Below are positions 34,632-44,912 of a stretch of 64,000 bases of DNA, in pieces. Source of the DNA: JAHBXL01 sp964409775 (GTDB lineage Bacteria > Planctomycetota > Phycisphaerae > Phycisphaerales > UBA1924); contig CAYPEI010000009.1 in the NCBI GenBank assembly GCA_964409775.1, positions 1 through 64,000 of the forward strand, written 5' to 3'. Below the pieces are notes generated by a model. The model was given only the letters and a program-made list of their open reading frames with translations. It made no database searches and was not told where the DNA came from. How positions within the stretch are numbered: position 1 is the first letter of the stretch; each line of letters opens with the position of its first letter. The position numbers and the translations under genes are program-made.

Positions 34632-34880
34632 GCGGTTCCTCGGGAGCGGTGTGTCCAGTCTACACGAATGTCGCCCGGCCGGCCCGGCCGACGAAAGGTC
34701 TGGCGGGCAACCGGCGCACCTGGGCGTGCTCACCAATGGCTGCTTCTGTTGCGCACAACTCGAGGGGGTCGACGTGTCGTGCAGGCGGGGCACTCGACCG
34801 GCTCAGCGCCAACCTCGTCGAACTTGCTCGCGATGATTCGCCGGCGATCGACACCCGCTGGAGAACGTGCGGTATTCCGG

Positions 34881-36941
34881 TTAGACGGCCAAAGGACGTT
34901 GCGCAAGCCAGGTCGAGCAGGTCGAGATCAGGCGAGTGCGATCGATCGGCTTCGTGAGGTAGTCATCGCAGCCGACGTCGAGACACTTGGCACGATCCGA
35001 CTCCATCGCGTGCGCTGTGAGCGCGATGATCGGCGTGGTAACGCCGGACGATCGCAGGCGGCGGGTTGCCTCATAGCCGTCGAGTTCAGGCATCTGCATG
35101 TCCATCAGGATCAGATCGAAGGGCTTCCCGATGCGTTGGCCATCGAGCACCGCCTCGCACGCAGCCAGTCCGTTGGGCACGATCTCCACGGACAGTCCCG
35201 CTCGCGAGAGGATGATCTTGAGCAGACGTTGATTGTCGCTGCCGTCCTCGGCAAGCAACAACCGACCGCTCAACGGTACCCCTGCACCTTCCGGACCACT
35301 CCTGCCTGGGGCCGGAGCGGACACTTCCGGGATCAACTCAGTTGCTGGGGCTTCGGCGACCGGCAGTTCGAGCGTGAACGTGCTCCCCTCGCCGGGCTCG
35401 CTCCGAACCGACAGCGTGCACCCGAGCATCTCTGCGAGGCGCCGCGAGATGGCAAGCCCCAGGCCTGTTCCGCCGTGCTTCCTGGTCGTCGACGCGTCAG
35501 CCTGCGTGAAGGGCCGAAAGAGGCGTCCGACCTGCTCGGGGGTCATTCCCATGCCCGTGTCCCGCACGTCGATGACGGCACAGGATCCGAGCCGACGCAC
35601 GGTGATCACGACCGACCCTCGCTCGGTGAACTTGATCGCATTCCCCACGAGATTCATCAGAATCTGCCGCAGCCGGAACGCGTCGGAGTGGACCACCAAC
35701 TCCGCGGTTTCGCCGAACTCGACCTTGAGGCACAGGTCCTTTGCGCTAGCACGAACCCGCATCGTGGACTCGACCTCCGAAACCACCGAGGCGAGCCGGA
35801 ACGTCGACCGCTCGATGCTGAACTTGCCCGCTTCGATCTTTGACAGGTCGAGGATGTCGTTGATCAGTTCAAGCAGGTGATCGCCGTTGCGGCGGATGAT
35901 CTGAACGAACTGCCGTCGGTCTTCCTCCGTGATCCCGGCGTCGTCCAACAGGTCGGCATAGCCGAGGATCGCCGTCATCGGCGTTCGGATCTCGTGGCTC
36001 ATGTTCGCCAGGAAGTCGCTCTTGGCCTTGCTCGCGGCCTCCGCGGCAGACTTCGCAGACGCCAGTTCGGCCGCGCGCTGCTCGAGCAGGCTGTTCTGAC
36101 TGTCCATCGCTTCGGCCTGACGTCGTAACAGTTCGCCCGTTCGCCGGCTCTCGTTGATGTGACGCAGGTACCCGATCTGCAGCAGCGCCGCAGCGGCGAT
36201 GATGGTCAGAATCACCGCGACGTAGGCCGTGATGCCAAGCCGGGCCCGGTCGATGGCCGACTCCCATTGCTTGGCCGGAAAGTCGACACCGAGCACGCCC
36301 TCGATCCCGCCCCGACCGTCGTAAAGCGGAACAAACGCCGAGACCCAGGTGCCCCAACGGTCAGAGACCGGGACATCGTCAAAGACACTCGTGCCCGAAA
36401 GGGCCGCATCGAGTTTCTCGATGGAGTGCTCGTAGACCTCGCCGATCGCGGTGCGTTGCTCGCGATCCCCGTCGTACGAACCGTCCCGGTCGTAGTCGGT
36501 CTCCGAATCCACGATCAGGCACCAGCGGCCGGCCGAGTCCTTCCGGAAGGTGTAGATGTCGGCCACCGCGGGGTTCGCGGCGAGCCAGCGTTTCTCCGCT
36601 TCGATCAGTTCAAGGTAGAGCGGATCATCGGGGGCGGCATCTGACGCAAGCCGCCAGTGTTCAAGGGCCCGCATCTCGCTCGCGTAGGTCGGCGCAATCC
36701 CTTCCAGCGAGCGTCGCAGGGCCGATGTCGCGTCGCGCCCCTTCGCAACGACCAGAACCGAGCCGCCGAGAAGCACCACGAGCATGAGCGCCGAGGCCGC
36801 CGCGGCAGACTTCGCTCCCGCCCGCAGTCGTCGAGACCAGACGTGGATGGAAACCACTGCGACGAGCGCGCAGCACCAGAGCAGGAGGAGGTCTGGTGCA
36901 AACACTTGTGACAGCTCGACATGCATGGTCGGCCCCGGCAT
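34881..36941 (-). CDS. Membrane hybrid sensor histidine kinase
   Basis: 686 residues. Two N-terminal membrane segments (about 13-33 and 45-66) precede an extracytoplasmic sensor region (70-235; DIYTFRKDSAGRWCLIVDSE, GVLGVDFPAKQWE) and a third membrane helix (about 238-260). Then come a coiled coil, HisKA with the phosphorylated His in MSHEIRTP (near 315), an HATPase domain (NLVGNAIKFTERG, DTGMGM, GGTGLGL), and a C-terminal receiver (LILMDMQMPELDG, Asp near 612; conserved Lys in YLTKPID). No partner regulator is adjacent, so the attached receiver may pass phosphate to a distant HPt protein. The start may be the Met five residues in. Confidence 0.92.
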   Translation of the reverse strand: MPGPTMHVELSQVFAPDLLLLWCCALVAVVSIHVWSRRLRAGAKSAAAASALMLVVLLGGSVLVVAKGRDATSALRRSLEGIAPTYASEMRALEHWRLASDAAPDDPLYLELIEAEKRWLAANPAVADIYTFRKDSAGRWCLIVDSETDYDRDGSYDGDREQRTAIGEVYEHSIEKLDAALSGTSVFDDVPVSDRWGTWVSAFVPLYDGRGGIEGVLGVDFPAKQWESAIDRARLGITAYVAVILTIIAAAALLQIGYLRHINESRRTGELLRRQAEAMDSQNSLLEQRAAELASAKSAAEAASKAKSDFLANMSHEIRTPMTAILGYADLLDDAGITEEDRRQFVQIIRRNGDHLLELINDILDLSKIEAGKFSIERSTFRLASVVSEVESTMRVRASAKDLCLKVEFGETAELVVHSDAFRLRQILMNLVGNAIKFTERGSVVITVRRLGSCAVIDVRDTGMGMTPEQVGRLFRPFTQADASTTRKHGGTGLGLAISRRLAEMLGCTLSVRSEPGEGSTFTLELPVAEAPATELIPEVSAPAPGRSGPEGAGVPLSGRLLLAEDGSDNQRLLKIILSRAGLSVEIVPNGLAACEAVLDGQRIGKPFDLILMDMQMPELDGYEATRRLRSSGVTTPIIALTAHAMESDRAKCLDVGCDDYLTKPIDRTRLISTCSTWLAQRPLAV

Positions 36942-37127
36942 GCCTGCAGTTGCCGCGCAGGCTGAATCAGGAGATTCGACCGATCATGGCGCGCTCATCA
37001 ATCGGGTTCGCAAATGCGGTTGGAGGGGGCTCGCCGGCCTCGCCGCGATGGTCCGATAAGCGATACATCAGCGGGCTTCGGTTCGGCCCTGTCCGCTGAA
37101 CGCCTCGTGAGATCCTCGGAGGGGACC

Positions 37128-38747
37128 CTACACCCGGGCGCGAAGCCACCCACCGTGGAGGTATCGCGCGCCGAACATCATCGAGCGGATCACGATCTCT
37201 CCGCAGAGCCCGGCCCACAGCATCCACAGGCTTGGAGAGTCATGGAACGGATTCGCAAGAATGCCGCCACCCGGCAGCGGGATGTCGACTCCCGAGCACG
37301 CATACGCGAGCGGAAGACGCACCGCGTACGTGGCGATCCAGGTCAGCCACATCACCACCTTCGCATCGCCCGCCCCGCGCAGCGCCGAGCGCAGGACGAT
37401 GCTGATCCCGAACGGGATCTGCACCAGCCCCGTAATGAAAATCAACCGGGGAACCTGCTCCAGGTGTGTCGGCTGTCCGGTGATCAGCGAGACGATCCAG
37501 CGCGGTGCCAGCACGAACGCCACCCCCGCGACCCCCATGAACACAATCGTCACGAGCGTGCATCGCTTGACCGCACGCCGGGCAGAGTCCGGGCTGCCGG
37601 CGCCGAGATACTGACCGGCAAGCGTTGCCGCGGCGGCTCCCATCGCGAACCCCGGGAGGAAACTGAAGGCCTCGATTCTGATCGCGACGATGTGTGCGCC
37701 CATCAGCCCCCCGCGGACCGCGTTTCCGTCGGCCGTGAACCCCGTTCCGGCGCCGGCGGTGACGGTCAGCCAGCCCACCATCAGAATGATGAGGAAGTTC
37801 CCGGCCCACATCCCGAGCGTCTCGAAGAAGTTCGGGAGCCCCACGGCGATGAGGCGTCGCATCGTGTGCCAGTGGGGTCTGAGGCGGTGCCGCTTGAGCC
37901 GCACGACCGACGAACCGCGGACCAGAATTGCCAGCACGATGGCCGCACCGACGTACTCTCCAATGACGGTTCCCCAGGCGATGCCGCCGATCCGGAGCCT
38001 GAAGCCGAACGGGTTCTGCCAGAGAATCTCGGAAACCGGGTTTCCATCAACAAATCTCGTTCGAACAAGATCGACGCCCGACATCGCCCATGAAGCGAGG
38101 ATGTTCACGATGTTGACGACCACCATCGCCATCAGTGGTCGAACCGAGTCTCCTGCACCCCGCGCGCAAGCGATGCCCGCGGCGAGCACCGACAGAGCCG
38201 GAACGCCGATCGCACACACGCGGATATAGGTCCGGAATCCCTCCGCCGCCGCGCCGGTCAGGTTCATCACATGAGACATCGGCCCGGCCATCGCCGCGAC
38301 CAGTGCGCCGGTCATCACGCCCGTGACGACCGCGAGGATCATGGTCTGCCCGGTCGCGGCGTGCGCGACAGCCAGCCTTGAACCGCCCACCGCGCGGCTC
38401 ACGAGAGCGGTCGCGCCCACGCTGATCGCCATCGCGACCAGACCCACGAACCACAAGATGTACGATGCGCCGCCAATGGCATCCGTCGCGGCCTCGGAGA
38501 GTTGCGCCGACAGAAACGTGTCCGTCAGACCGACAAGCGACTGCAACGAACTTTCCGCCATGATGGGCCACGAAAGCGTCCAGATCGCGGCGGTCATCGT
38601 GAGCCCGGCGAGTTTCCCGCTCCGCAGCGAACCGTCCGGATTGAGCCCGCTCCCGCCGCGAGCCGACCGCGGCTCCGCCGGTTCGATGGCCTCGGGCGCG
38701 GCAATCCCCGATCCACCGATCGCCGGACCGGCCAACGGATCGGTCAT
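37128..38747 (-). CDS. MATE-family efflux transporter
   Basis: 539 residues from the ATG at 38747. A polar N-terminal stretch of about 60 residues is followed by roughly twelve membrane segments in two halves. The family pattern is visible in WPIMAESSLQSLVGLTDTFLS, MAISVGATALVSRAVGG, and the second-half match LPNFFETLGMWAGNFLI with MGAAAATLAGQYLGAG. MATE proteins export drugs, dyes or metabolites in exchange for H+ or Na+. The substrate cannot be told. The N-terminal extension rich in Glu, Ala and Ser is longer than usual. It is transcribed away from proS; the ~190-base gap has no other gene. Confidence 0.9.
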   Translation of the reverse strand: MTDPLAGPAIGGSGIAAPEAIEPAEPRSARGGSGLNPDGSLRSGKLAGLTMTAAIWTLSWPIMAESSLQSLVGLTDTFLSAQLSEAATDAIGGASYILWFVGLVAMAISVGATALVSRAVGGSRLAVAHAATGQTMILAVVTGVMTGALVAAMAGPMSHVMNLTGAAAEGFRTYIRVCAIGVPALSVLAAGIACARGAGDSVRPLMAMVVVNIVNILASWAMSGVDLVRTRFVDGNPVSEILWQNPFGFRLRIGGIAWGTVIGEYVGAAIVLAILVRGSSVVRLKRHRLRPHWHTMRRLIAVGLPNFFETLGMWAGNFLIILMVGWLTVTAGAGTGFTADGNAVRGGLMGAHIVAIRIEAFSFLPGFAMGAAAATLAGQYLGAGSPDSARRAVKRCTLVTIVFMGVAGVAFVLAPRWIVSLITGQPTHLEQVPRLIFITGLVQIPFGISIVLRSALRGAGDAKVVMWLTWIATYAVRLPLAYACSGVDIPLPGGGILANPFHDSPSLWMLWAGLCGEIVIRSMMFGARYLHGGWLRARV

Positions 38748-38940
38748 GTCGGGATTCGGGTGCTGGCGCTCGGGATGAGTGGGGGGCTTGGACAACGTGT
38801 GGAGGCATCCGTGCCGAGGAAGACTGCTCCTGCTGGTCAGCAGGGGCTGCCGGGCGATTCGATTGTTGGCACCGTCGTCGGGCCACGCGATTCCCGTGGT
38901 CTGCATGCGTGCCCACCCGCCCTTCCTACACTCCCGCCCT

Positions 38941-40794
38941 ATGTCCATTCTCCAAAGCGAACGTGCAGAGCAGCCCGGGCGTGGCGTGATTCACCGCTGG
39001 CGAACCACCCTGATCCCCACGACCCGAGAAGCCCCGGCCGACGCCGAGAGCCCCTCGCACATCCTGCTTTCTCGCGCAGGATTCGTCCGGAAGTTGGGCT
39101 CGGGCATTTATGACTACCTGCCGCTGGCGTGGCGAACGCTCCGCAAGGTCAGCCAGATTGTCCGCGAGGAGATGGACGCCGCGGGGGCCAGCGAGTTGCT
39201 GCTGCCGGCAATGCTGCCCATCGAGTTGTACAAGGACACGCGACGCGATGTCGACTATGGAGATCTGCTCTTCAAGGTGACCGACCGAAAGGGCGCCGTC
39301 TCCGCGTTGGGCCCTACGCACGAAGAGCCGATCACCGAACTGGTGAAGGGCTCGATCCAGTCGTACAAACAACTGCCGCTGAGCCTTTATCAGATCCAGA
39401 CGAAGTATCGCGACGAGGCGCGGCCGCGATCGGGGCTGCTGCGCTGCCGCGAGTTCATCATGAAGGACGCCTATTCGTTCCACATGCACGTGGAAGGAGC
39501 GGGGGGGTTGAACGAGGCGTACGACGCCATGTTCCGCGCGTACAGCAACGTGTTCCGACGCTGCGGGCTCGACTTCACGGTCGTCGAAGCCGAGAGCGGT
39601 CCGATCGGCGGCTCGGCGAGCCACGAGTTCATGGTCAACGCCGCCAGCGGCGAGGACACCATCCTCAAGTGCCCGGCGTCCGGCTATGCGGCCAATGTCG
39701 AGAAGTGCGAGATCGGCGAGCGACCCATCGCGGGCGGCGCGTTTAACGGCAGTCCCACCGGCGATCTCACCGAAGTGCACACTCCCGGCATGCCCGGGAT
39801 CACCGAGGTCGGCAAGTTCATGAAGGTCAAGCCCGACCGCATGCTCAAGACCATCGTCTTCAGGCCCGTCGAGCCGGTCGCCGGAGGCAGTGGATGGGGG
39901 GGTGGCGGTTCCAGCGGACCAAAGTGGATCCTCGCGGTCGTTCGCGGCGATCACGAAGTCAACGAGGGCAAGGTCAAGACTGCCAGCGGATGGAAGGTCG
40001 AACTCGCGCCGGAGAAAGATGCGAGAGAAGCCGGCTTTGCCATCGGCTACGTCAGCCCGAAGGTCATCGCAGGCCGGACGGACATCCTCATGCTTGTGGA
40101 TCCCGATGTGGCGGGTGGCGGCTTCTGGGCCTCCGGGGCCGACAAGATCGATCACCACGTCAAGCACTTCAACTGGCGTCGCGAGGTCGGTGCGATCCTG
40201 GACAATCCGGGTTATGTAAAATTGTCTGACATCCGGAACGCGGCCGAGGGTGACCCGTCTCCCCGTGCGCCCGGCGCCACACTGGTCACCGGCCGCGGCA
40301 TCGAGGTGGGTCACATCTTCAAACTCGGCACCAAGTACTCCGAGGCCATGGGACTTGCAATCCTCGACGACCAGCAGCAGAAGCGAAGCGTCATCATGGG
40401 CTGCTATGGCATCGGCGTGTCCCGCACCATGGCGGCGAGCGTCGAGCAGAACCACGACGAGAACGGCATCATCTGGCCCGCGGCGATCGCACCGTACCAC
40501 GTCCTGCTCACGCTCATGAAGCCCGACGATCCCGCACAGGCTGTCGCTGCCGATCGCCTCGCGGCGGACCTGGCCGCCGCCGGCCTCGACGTGCTGGTGG
40601 ACGACCGCGACGAGCGGCCCGGGGTCAAGTTCAAGGATGCCGACCTCATTGGCATCCCGGTACGCCTCACGCTCGGCGACAAGGCACTCGCCGAGGGCGG
40701 GGTCGAGTTCAAGGCTCGCCGCGACCCGGGAAAGGGCGAGATCGTCAAACTCACCGACGCCGCGGCCAAGTGCACCTCGGCGATGGGGGCCTGA
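38941..40794 (+). CDS. proS: Prolyl-tRNA synthetase, bacterial type
   Basis: 617 residues. Class II core: motif 1 region near SKVREEMDAAGASELLLPAMLP-type helix (residues 65-90), motif 2 YRDEARPRSGLLRCREF near 155-171, and motif 3 GCYGIGVSRTMAA near 485. Between motifs 2 and 3 lies the YbaK-like editing insert (about 225-400), here with a Gly/Ser loop GGSGWGGGGSSGP. The C-terminal anticodon-binding domain (from about 515) ends with VEFKARRDPGKGEIVKL. It charges tRNA-Pro and edits Ala-tRNA-Pro in the cytoplasm. The start is the ATG at 38941; the frame is open further upstream without a ribosome site. Confidence 0.96.
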   Translation: MSILQSERAEQPGRGVIHRWRTTLIPTTREAPADAESPSHILLSRAGFVRKLGSGIYDYLPLAWRTLRKVSQIVREEMDAAGASELLLPAMLPIELYKDTRRDVDYGDLLFKVTDRKGAVSALGPTHEEPITELVKGSIQSYKQLPLSLYQIQTKYRDEARPRSGLLRCREFIMKDAYSFHMHVEGAGGLNEAYDAMFRAYSNVFRRCGLDFTVVEAESGPIGGSASHEFMVNAASGEDTILKCPASGYAANVEKCEIGERPIAGGAFNGSPTGDLTEVHTPGMPGITEVGKFMKVKPDRMLKTIVFRPVEPVAGGSGWGGGGSSGPKWILAVVRGDHEVNEGKVKTASGWKVELAPEKDAREAGFAIGYVSPKVIAGRTDILMLVDPDVAGGGFWASGADKIDHHVKHFNWRREVGAILDNPGYVKLSDIRNAAEGDPSPRAPGATLVTGRGIEVGHIFKLGTKYSEAMGLAILDDQQQKRSVIMGCYGIGVSRTMAASVEQNHDENGIIWPAAIAPYHVLLTLMKPDDPAQAVAADRLAADLAAAGLDVLVDDRDERPGVKFKDADLIGIPVRLTLGDKALAEGGVEFKARRDPGKGEIVKLTDAAAKCTSAMGA

Positions 40795-40800
40795 GCCCGC

Positions 40801-40992
40801 TCACCAATCCCCATACTCGCTCTTCCGGTCGCCGATGCTCAGCACACCCCACAGCAGCATCCCGCCGCCAAGCACCCAGCCCCACGGCCAGAATCGCTGC
40901 GTGCCAAACCAGATCGCAGCGGAAACACCGAGGAGGGTGATTCCGCCGAGGACTTTTCCCAGTACGTACGCGTCTACCCATCGTCGTGCCAT
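40801..40992 (-). CDS. Small two-helix membrane protein
   Basis: 63 residues from the ATG at 40992; a GTG at 41010 is also possible. A basic start MARRWVDAYV leads to two hydrophobic segments, GGITLLGVSAAIWFG and GWVLGGGMLLWGVLSI, and a charged end GDRKSEYGDW. No family recognised. It is convergent with proS (6 bases apart) and divergent from the GNAT gene, with which it shares a 26-base spacer containing a TATAC-type box. An inner-membrane protein is likely, but nothing indicates its role. Confidence 0.5.
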   Translation of the reverse strand: MARRWVDAYVLGKVLGGITLLGVSAAIWFGTQRFWPWGWVLGGGMLLWGVLSIGDRKSEYGDW

Positions 40993-41018
40993 GGTGAACG
41001 CACTATACACTGCTCCCG

Positions 41019-41537
41019 ATGGCCGCCGCCATGATGATCAGGATCGAGCAGGCCCATCACGGCACAGCGCTGGCGGCCTTTCACGCCTTGTGCTCCGAGT
41101 ACGCACAATCCCTGCAATACACGGCCGAGTGCGAGAGCCTTGAGCACCAGGGCATCGAGGACGAACTCGCATCCCTCCCCGGCCGCTACGCCCCGCCCGC
41201 TGGGTGCATGCTCGTCGCGTTCGATGTCGCCGGCACACCCCTCGGCTGCGTCGCGCTCCGTCCGTTCGAGCCCGGCACCTGTGAAATGAAGCGGATGTAC
41301 GTTTGCCCAGCCGCACGCGCCCGCGGCATCGGCCGCGCACTGGCCATCGCCATCATCAACGCTGCCCGGAGTGCCGGCTACCGTGCCATGCGCCTCGACA
41401 CCGGCGCGTCCATGACCGCCGCCGCGGCCCTCTACGAATCCCTCGGATTCCGCGACATCCCCGCCTACAACCGCGACCCGACGTCCGGAACCCGATGGAT
41501 GGAACTTGCGTTGCCCTGCGGAGCAATGTCGAAGTAG
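41019..41537 (+). CDS. GNAT-family N-acetyltransferase
   Basis: 172 residues. The acetyl-CoA site is clear: MKRMYVCPAARARGIGRALAIAI (about 89-111), with the RxxGxG/A loop ARGIGRA, followed by RLDTGASMTAAAALYESLGFRDI. This YESLGF ending is typical of motif B. The N-terminal half binds the acceptor and is variable; FHALCSEYAQSLQY suggests a small-molecule or amino-acid acceptor, as in PhnO-like relatives. GNAT enzymes move acetyl from acetyl-CoA to an amine. No neighbour shows the substrate. Confidence 0.85.
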   Translation: MAAAMMIRIEQAHHGTALAAFHALCSEYAQSLQYTAECESLEHQGIEDELASLPGRYAPPAGCMLVAFDVAGTPLGCVALRPFEPGTCEMKRMYVCPAARARGIGRALAIAIINAARSAGYRAMRLDTGASMTAAAALYESLGFRDIPAYNRDPTSGTRWMELALPCGAMSK

Positions 41538-41972
41538 TGCGGCATGCCGTTCGCCGCGCCTATGCGGGCTCTGATGAACTTCCTTTGTTCAGTTCTATTC
41601 GAGAAGGAGCATAAGATCGTGTATTATCCGGCATGTCGATTCAGATGCAAGTCATTGCGTTGTGCGCGTGTGTGCCCGTGCTGATCGCGGCGGTGTTTGG
41701 ACTCCGATCTGCATTCCGACTGCGACGCCGCGTGCGATGGCTCCGCTATGCCAATCGCGACATCGGGTCAGACTCGCAGGACTCGGATTGCCAAGGGGCT
41801 CGCGATCTGGGGAGTGACACGACGCAAGGCAGCAGCAACCTGTGACCCAGTGTGCAGCAATGCAGCCGGGTCCTTGCCTGGTGATCAGGCAGTTTTACAT
41901 AACTATCCTTATAGGACTTCCAAAACCGGCGGCGGGGGGCTTCGGCGTGCCGCCAATCCATCGCCGACGCCT
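41538..41972 (+). other. Intergenic region with a possible 70-residue membrane ORF (41633-41845)
   Basis: An ORF at 41633-41845 begins MSIQMQVIALCACVPVLIAAVFGLR-like hydrophobic sequence followed by RLRRRVRW and then a polar Ser/Asp-rich end. AAGGAG lies 22 bases upstream, rather far. It may be a small membrane protein or chance. The rest of the 435 bases is AT-richer than its surroundings and includes TCCTTATAGGA-like symmetry near 41906, but no clear gene. Confidence 0.3.
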
Positions 41973-43280
41973 TCACGCTCTCGCGGCCTCACGGGCCGCG
42001 TTGGCTTCGATGTAGGCCATCCTCTTGCGGCTCCCGTTCCTGCCGAGGACCAGTTCGAAAACGGGTGTCGCTGAGAGCGTGGTCACAATCGCCATGAAGA
42101 CCATGATGCTGAACAGCCCCTGCGTGATGATGCCGTGTTCGAGTCCGATGTTCAGAAGGATCAACTCCATGAGACCCCGCGCATTCATCAGCGCTCCGAT
42201 CGCGATGGCGTCGCGGTTCGGCTCGCCGCTGAGCCGCGCGGCGCTCCAGCACGCGATGCCCTTGCCCAGGCATGCCGCAGCGAGGACGACCATCGCGACC
42301 GTCCAAAGGAACGGCGTATCCACCAAGCCCATCTTCGTGTTCAGCCCCGAGTACACAAAGAACATCGGTAACAGCAGGGTTGTGGTCAGCGGCTCGATGA
42401 TCCTCTGCAGTTCCTTCGTGAAGAACCCGCGAGGCATGGCCGCGCCGAGGATGAACGCTCCAAACACCGCGTAGATGCCGATCCTGTCCGTAATCCAGGC
42501 GCAGGTCATCAGTAGAGTCATCACGATTGCCATCGATCCCGCTGAGATGGCCTGTTTCTGCTCTGCCGCCGCTCCCAGCCGCTTGAGCAGCGGGCGGAGT
42601 CCGAGCATGACGGTCAGTGCATAGGCCGCCCCCCCGCCGACAGCGAGGATCGCCAGGTTCGGGTCACCACTGAACCATGCCACCACGATGGCCAGGGCGC
42701 ACCATGCACAGGCGTCGTCACATGACCCCGCCGCGAGAGCCAGGGTTCCCAGGTGTGTATTGCTCAGCCCGCCTTCATAAATGATCCTGGCCAGCATGGG
42801 GAACGCGGTGATGGACATCGCGGCTCCCATGAACAACACGCCCTGAGCGAGCGTCATCTTCTCGGCGAACAGTCGCACATCGTCGGCCAGCCACCAGGCG
42901 ATCAGGCCGCCCAGCAGAAACGGCACAATCATGCCGGATACCGATACAAAGATGGCGCTGCGAGCCTTCTGGCGGAGCAAGTCTCCCCGAAACTCGAGTC
43001 CGACGCAGAACATGTAGAGCACGAGCCCGAGTTGCGCGCCTACGTACAACACGGTCATCGACGTGCTCTTGGGAGGGAACAGGCCCGCGCTCAGGTTCGG
43101 CGCGACGGCACCGAGCAGCGACGGCCCGAGCAGCACGCCGCAGATCATTTCACCAACGACCTGCGGCTGCCCGATCCGACGGGCAAGCCACCCGACGAGG
43201 CGGCATGCCAGCAGGATGACCGCGAGTTGGAGAAAGAAGTGAATCGAGATCTGAAAGTTGGTGGGTGAGGCCGGGAGCAT
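41973..43280 (-). CDS. CPA2-family cation:proton antiporter
   Basis: 435 residues from the ATG at 43280 (AAGGA 10 bases upstream); an in-frame TTG at 43313 is less likely. About twelve membrane helices with family marks: RIGQPQVVGEMICGVLLGPSLLG in the first helices, GLEFRGDLLRQKARSA after helix 3, SITAFPMLARII, and SCDDACAWCALA, which holds the twin Asp of the transport site. LNARGLMELILLNIGL-like text (here MNARGLMELI) marks the late half. It exchanges Na+ or K+ for H+. No KTN/RCK tail is attached, unlike KefB/C. Confidence 0.92.
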   Translation of the reverse strand: MLPASPTNFQISIHFFLQLAVILLACRLVGWLARRIGQPQVVGEMICGVLLGPSLLGAVAPNLSAGLFPPKSTSMTVLYVGAQLGLVLYMFCVGLEFRGDLLRQKARSAIFVSVSGMIVPFLLGGLIAWWLADDVRLFAEKMTLAQGVLFMGAAMSITAFPMLARIIYEGGLSNTHLGTLALAAGSCDDACAWCALAIVVAWFSGDPNLAILAVGGGAAYALTVMLGLRPLLKRLGAAAEQKQAISAGSMAIVMTLLMTCAWITDRIGIYAVFGAFILGAAMPRGFFTKELQRIIEPLTTTLLLPMFFVYSGLNTKMGLVDTPFLWTVAMVVLAAACLGKGIACWSAARLSGEPNRDAIAIGALMNARGLMELILLNIGLEHGIITQGLFSIMVFMAIVTTLSATPVFELVLGRNGSRKRMAYIEANAAREAARA

Positions 43281-43415
43281 GAGGCGATGATCCTTGAAGC
43301 CAGCCGACAACATCCAAGCGGCACCAGACTTGTCGACCGTCTACTCACAAACTCGTGGTTGCGCCGAGCGGCAGGCTACAGCCTTTGGTCATTCCGCACC
43401 AGTCGCGCCGGATCA

Positions 43416-44912
43416 TCACTGCAAGTGGGGAGTTCCTTCGGCCGCGCTCCCAGACACGGTTTGAGCAGGGACAGAGTTGCCCCGCTGGGCGGCAGCCAGA
43501 CGCTGCACCGCCTTGTCCAGCCAATCCGCGATCCGGATCGTTTGGGCGGGCAGCGTCAGAAAGAGCAGCCGATGGCCCAAGAAACTGGTCAAGCGGTCGG
43601 GCCGGCCAAGGCGGTCGTACAACTCCAGGCAACAACTCGCCGGGACCGTGGAGTCAAACTCGGCGTGGACAAAGAGCACCGGCTTGTGCCGCAGGAACCG
43701 GGCGGTGTGATAGGGATCCAGTTTCGAGAGTTCGAGGTATCGCTTGAAAAGCCGGTCCCGGAACGCGAGATTCGGGATGCCGTCTTTCCAATCCAGTTTG
43801 ACTCCCCCATCCGTCAGGTCGCTCATCTGGCTGACCTTGAGCAGGTTCGCACCCGCGCCGACCAGTACGCACGCATCGAATCGCTCCGGCATCCGCGCAA
43901 CCACCGCCGGGGCGATCAAGCCGCCAGCACTGCAACCGACGATTGCCAGAGGCTCCTGCGGGAGATCCGGGCGCTCGGACGCAAGCCAGGCGAGGCCGGC
44001 CTCCGTCGCGTATGCCGACTCGGCAAGCAGGTCGTCAAACGCCGTGGCGAGTTTCCTGGCGCCAGCTTCAACGTCTTCCCATGACTCCATCTTGTACGAG
44101 AGCGACTCGTACCACCAGATTCGCGGCGTCGCAACCCGCAGAACGCACCAACCACGGGAGAGCAACTCGTTGAGCAGCGGCTCCTCGAACTGGAGCGAGC
44201 CCAGCCCGGCGATGTGCACGAGCATCCCGCGAGGCCGTACCCCCGGCGGCGGTTCGATCAGGCGAAGCCGCGTGCCCTCCGCGAGGACCATCAGTTTCTC
44301 TCGATCGTTCACGCGAATGCCGGCCGCTCGCTCCTTAAAGAACTTGTTCTGTGCGGCGGTCGACACCTCGAGGAAACTCTCGTACCGATTGTCGGCGGGA
44401 CGATCCTTCAGCGGCGAGAACGAGACGAACCGTACAGAACTGAAGAAATCTCGCAACAGGAAATCCGCCGAGCCCGGCTTGGCCGGCTGATCGGGCTGTG
44501 TCACATCTGTCTGTTGTCCGTTTTCCGGCCGCTCCAGCGGCACGGTGCGGGCACGCTCGCGCCCTCCCCCGCCGCGAACCACGCGGATGATCCCCTTCCC
44601 GAAGGGCTTGGAGTATGGGATTCTCGCATCCGGCCGGCGGAGCGATTCGCGGAACTGCGGCTCCAACTCCTGCTCGGTCTTCGTGCCGTCGAGCACGTAC
44701 CTGAAGACCAGTGGAGGCGTCTGGCTGGCGATCCGCTCCAGATCTTCCGTCAATCGCGGTGGCCAGTCTTCTTCCAGGATCGGCGCGACAGATTCGGCGA
44801 CCTCCGAGTCAAACGCCCCGGCCTGATAGGCGGTGCAGCCGGCGGTCAGGCTGGCGAGAACGGAAAGCAGGGCGAATATGGCCGCAGGCTTGATGGCGCG
44901 CATGGTGAACAT
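43416..44912 (-). CDS. Alpha/beta-hydrolase lipoprotein
   Basis: 498 residues from the ATG at 44912 (44903 also possible). The signal peptide ends in a lipobox-like LTAGC at about 26-30, so the protein is probably anchored. Residues 30-230 are variable, with a Gly/Arg-rich stretch VRGGGGRERA. The hydrolase fold spans about 240-470: GMLVHIAGLGSLQFEE (oxyanion side), nucleophile elbow GCSAGG (Ser), and KPVLFVHAEFDSTVP with the acid residue. GHRLLFLTLPAQT supplies the His. The substrate is unknown; an esterase or peptidase at the cell surface is likely. The gene faces away from hutH. Confidence 0.8.
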   Translation of the reverse strand: MFTMRAIKPAAIFALLSVLASLTAGCTAYQAGAFDSEVAESVAPILEEDWPPRLTEDLERIASQTPPLVFRYVLDGTKTEQELEPQFRESLRRPDARIPYSKPFGKGIIRVVRGGGGRERARTVPLERPENGQQTDVTQPDQPAKPGSADFLLRDFFSSVRFVSFSPLKDRPADNRYESFLEVSTAAQNKFFKERAAGIRVNDREKLMVLAEGTRLRLIEPPPGVRPRGMLVHIAGLGSLQFEEPLLNELLSRGWCVLRVATPRIWWYESLSYKMESWEDVEAGARKLATAFDDLLAESAYATEAGLAWLASERPDLPQEPLAIVGCSAGGLIAPAVVARMPERFDACVLVGAGANLLKVSQMSDLTDGGVKLDWKDGIPNLAFRDRLFKRYLELSKLDPYHTARFLRHKPVLFVHAEFDSTVPASCCLELYDRLGRPDRLTSFLGHRLLFLTLPAQTIRIADWLDKAVQRLAAAQRGNSVPAQTVSGSAAEGTPHLQ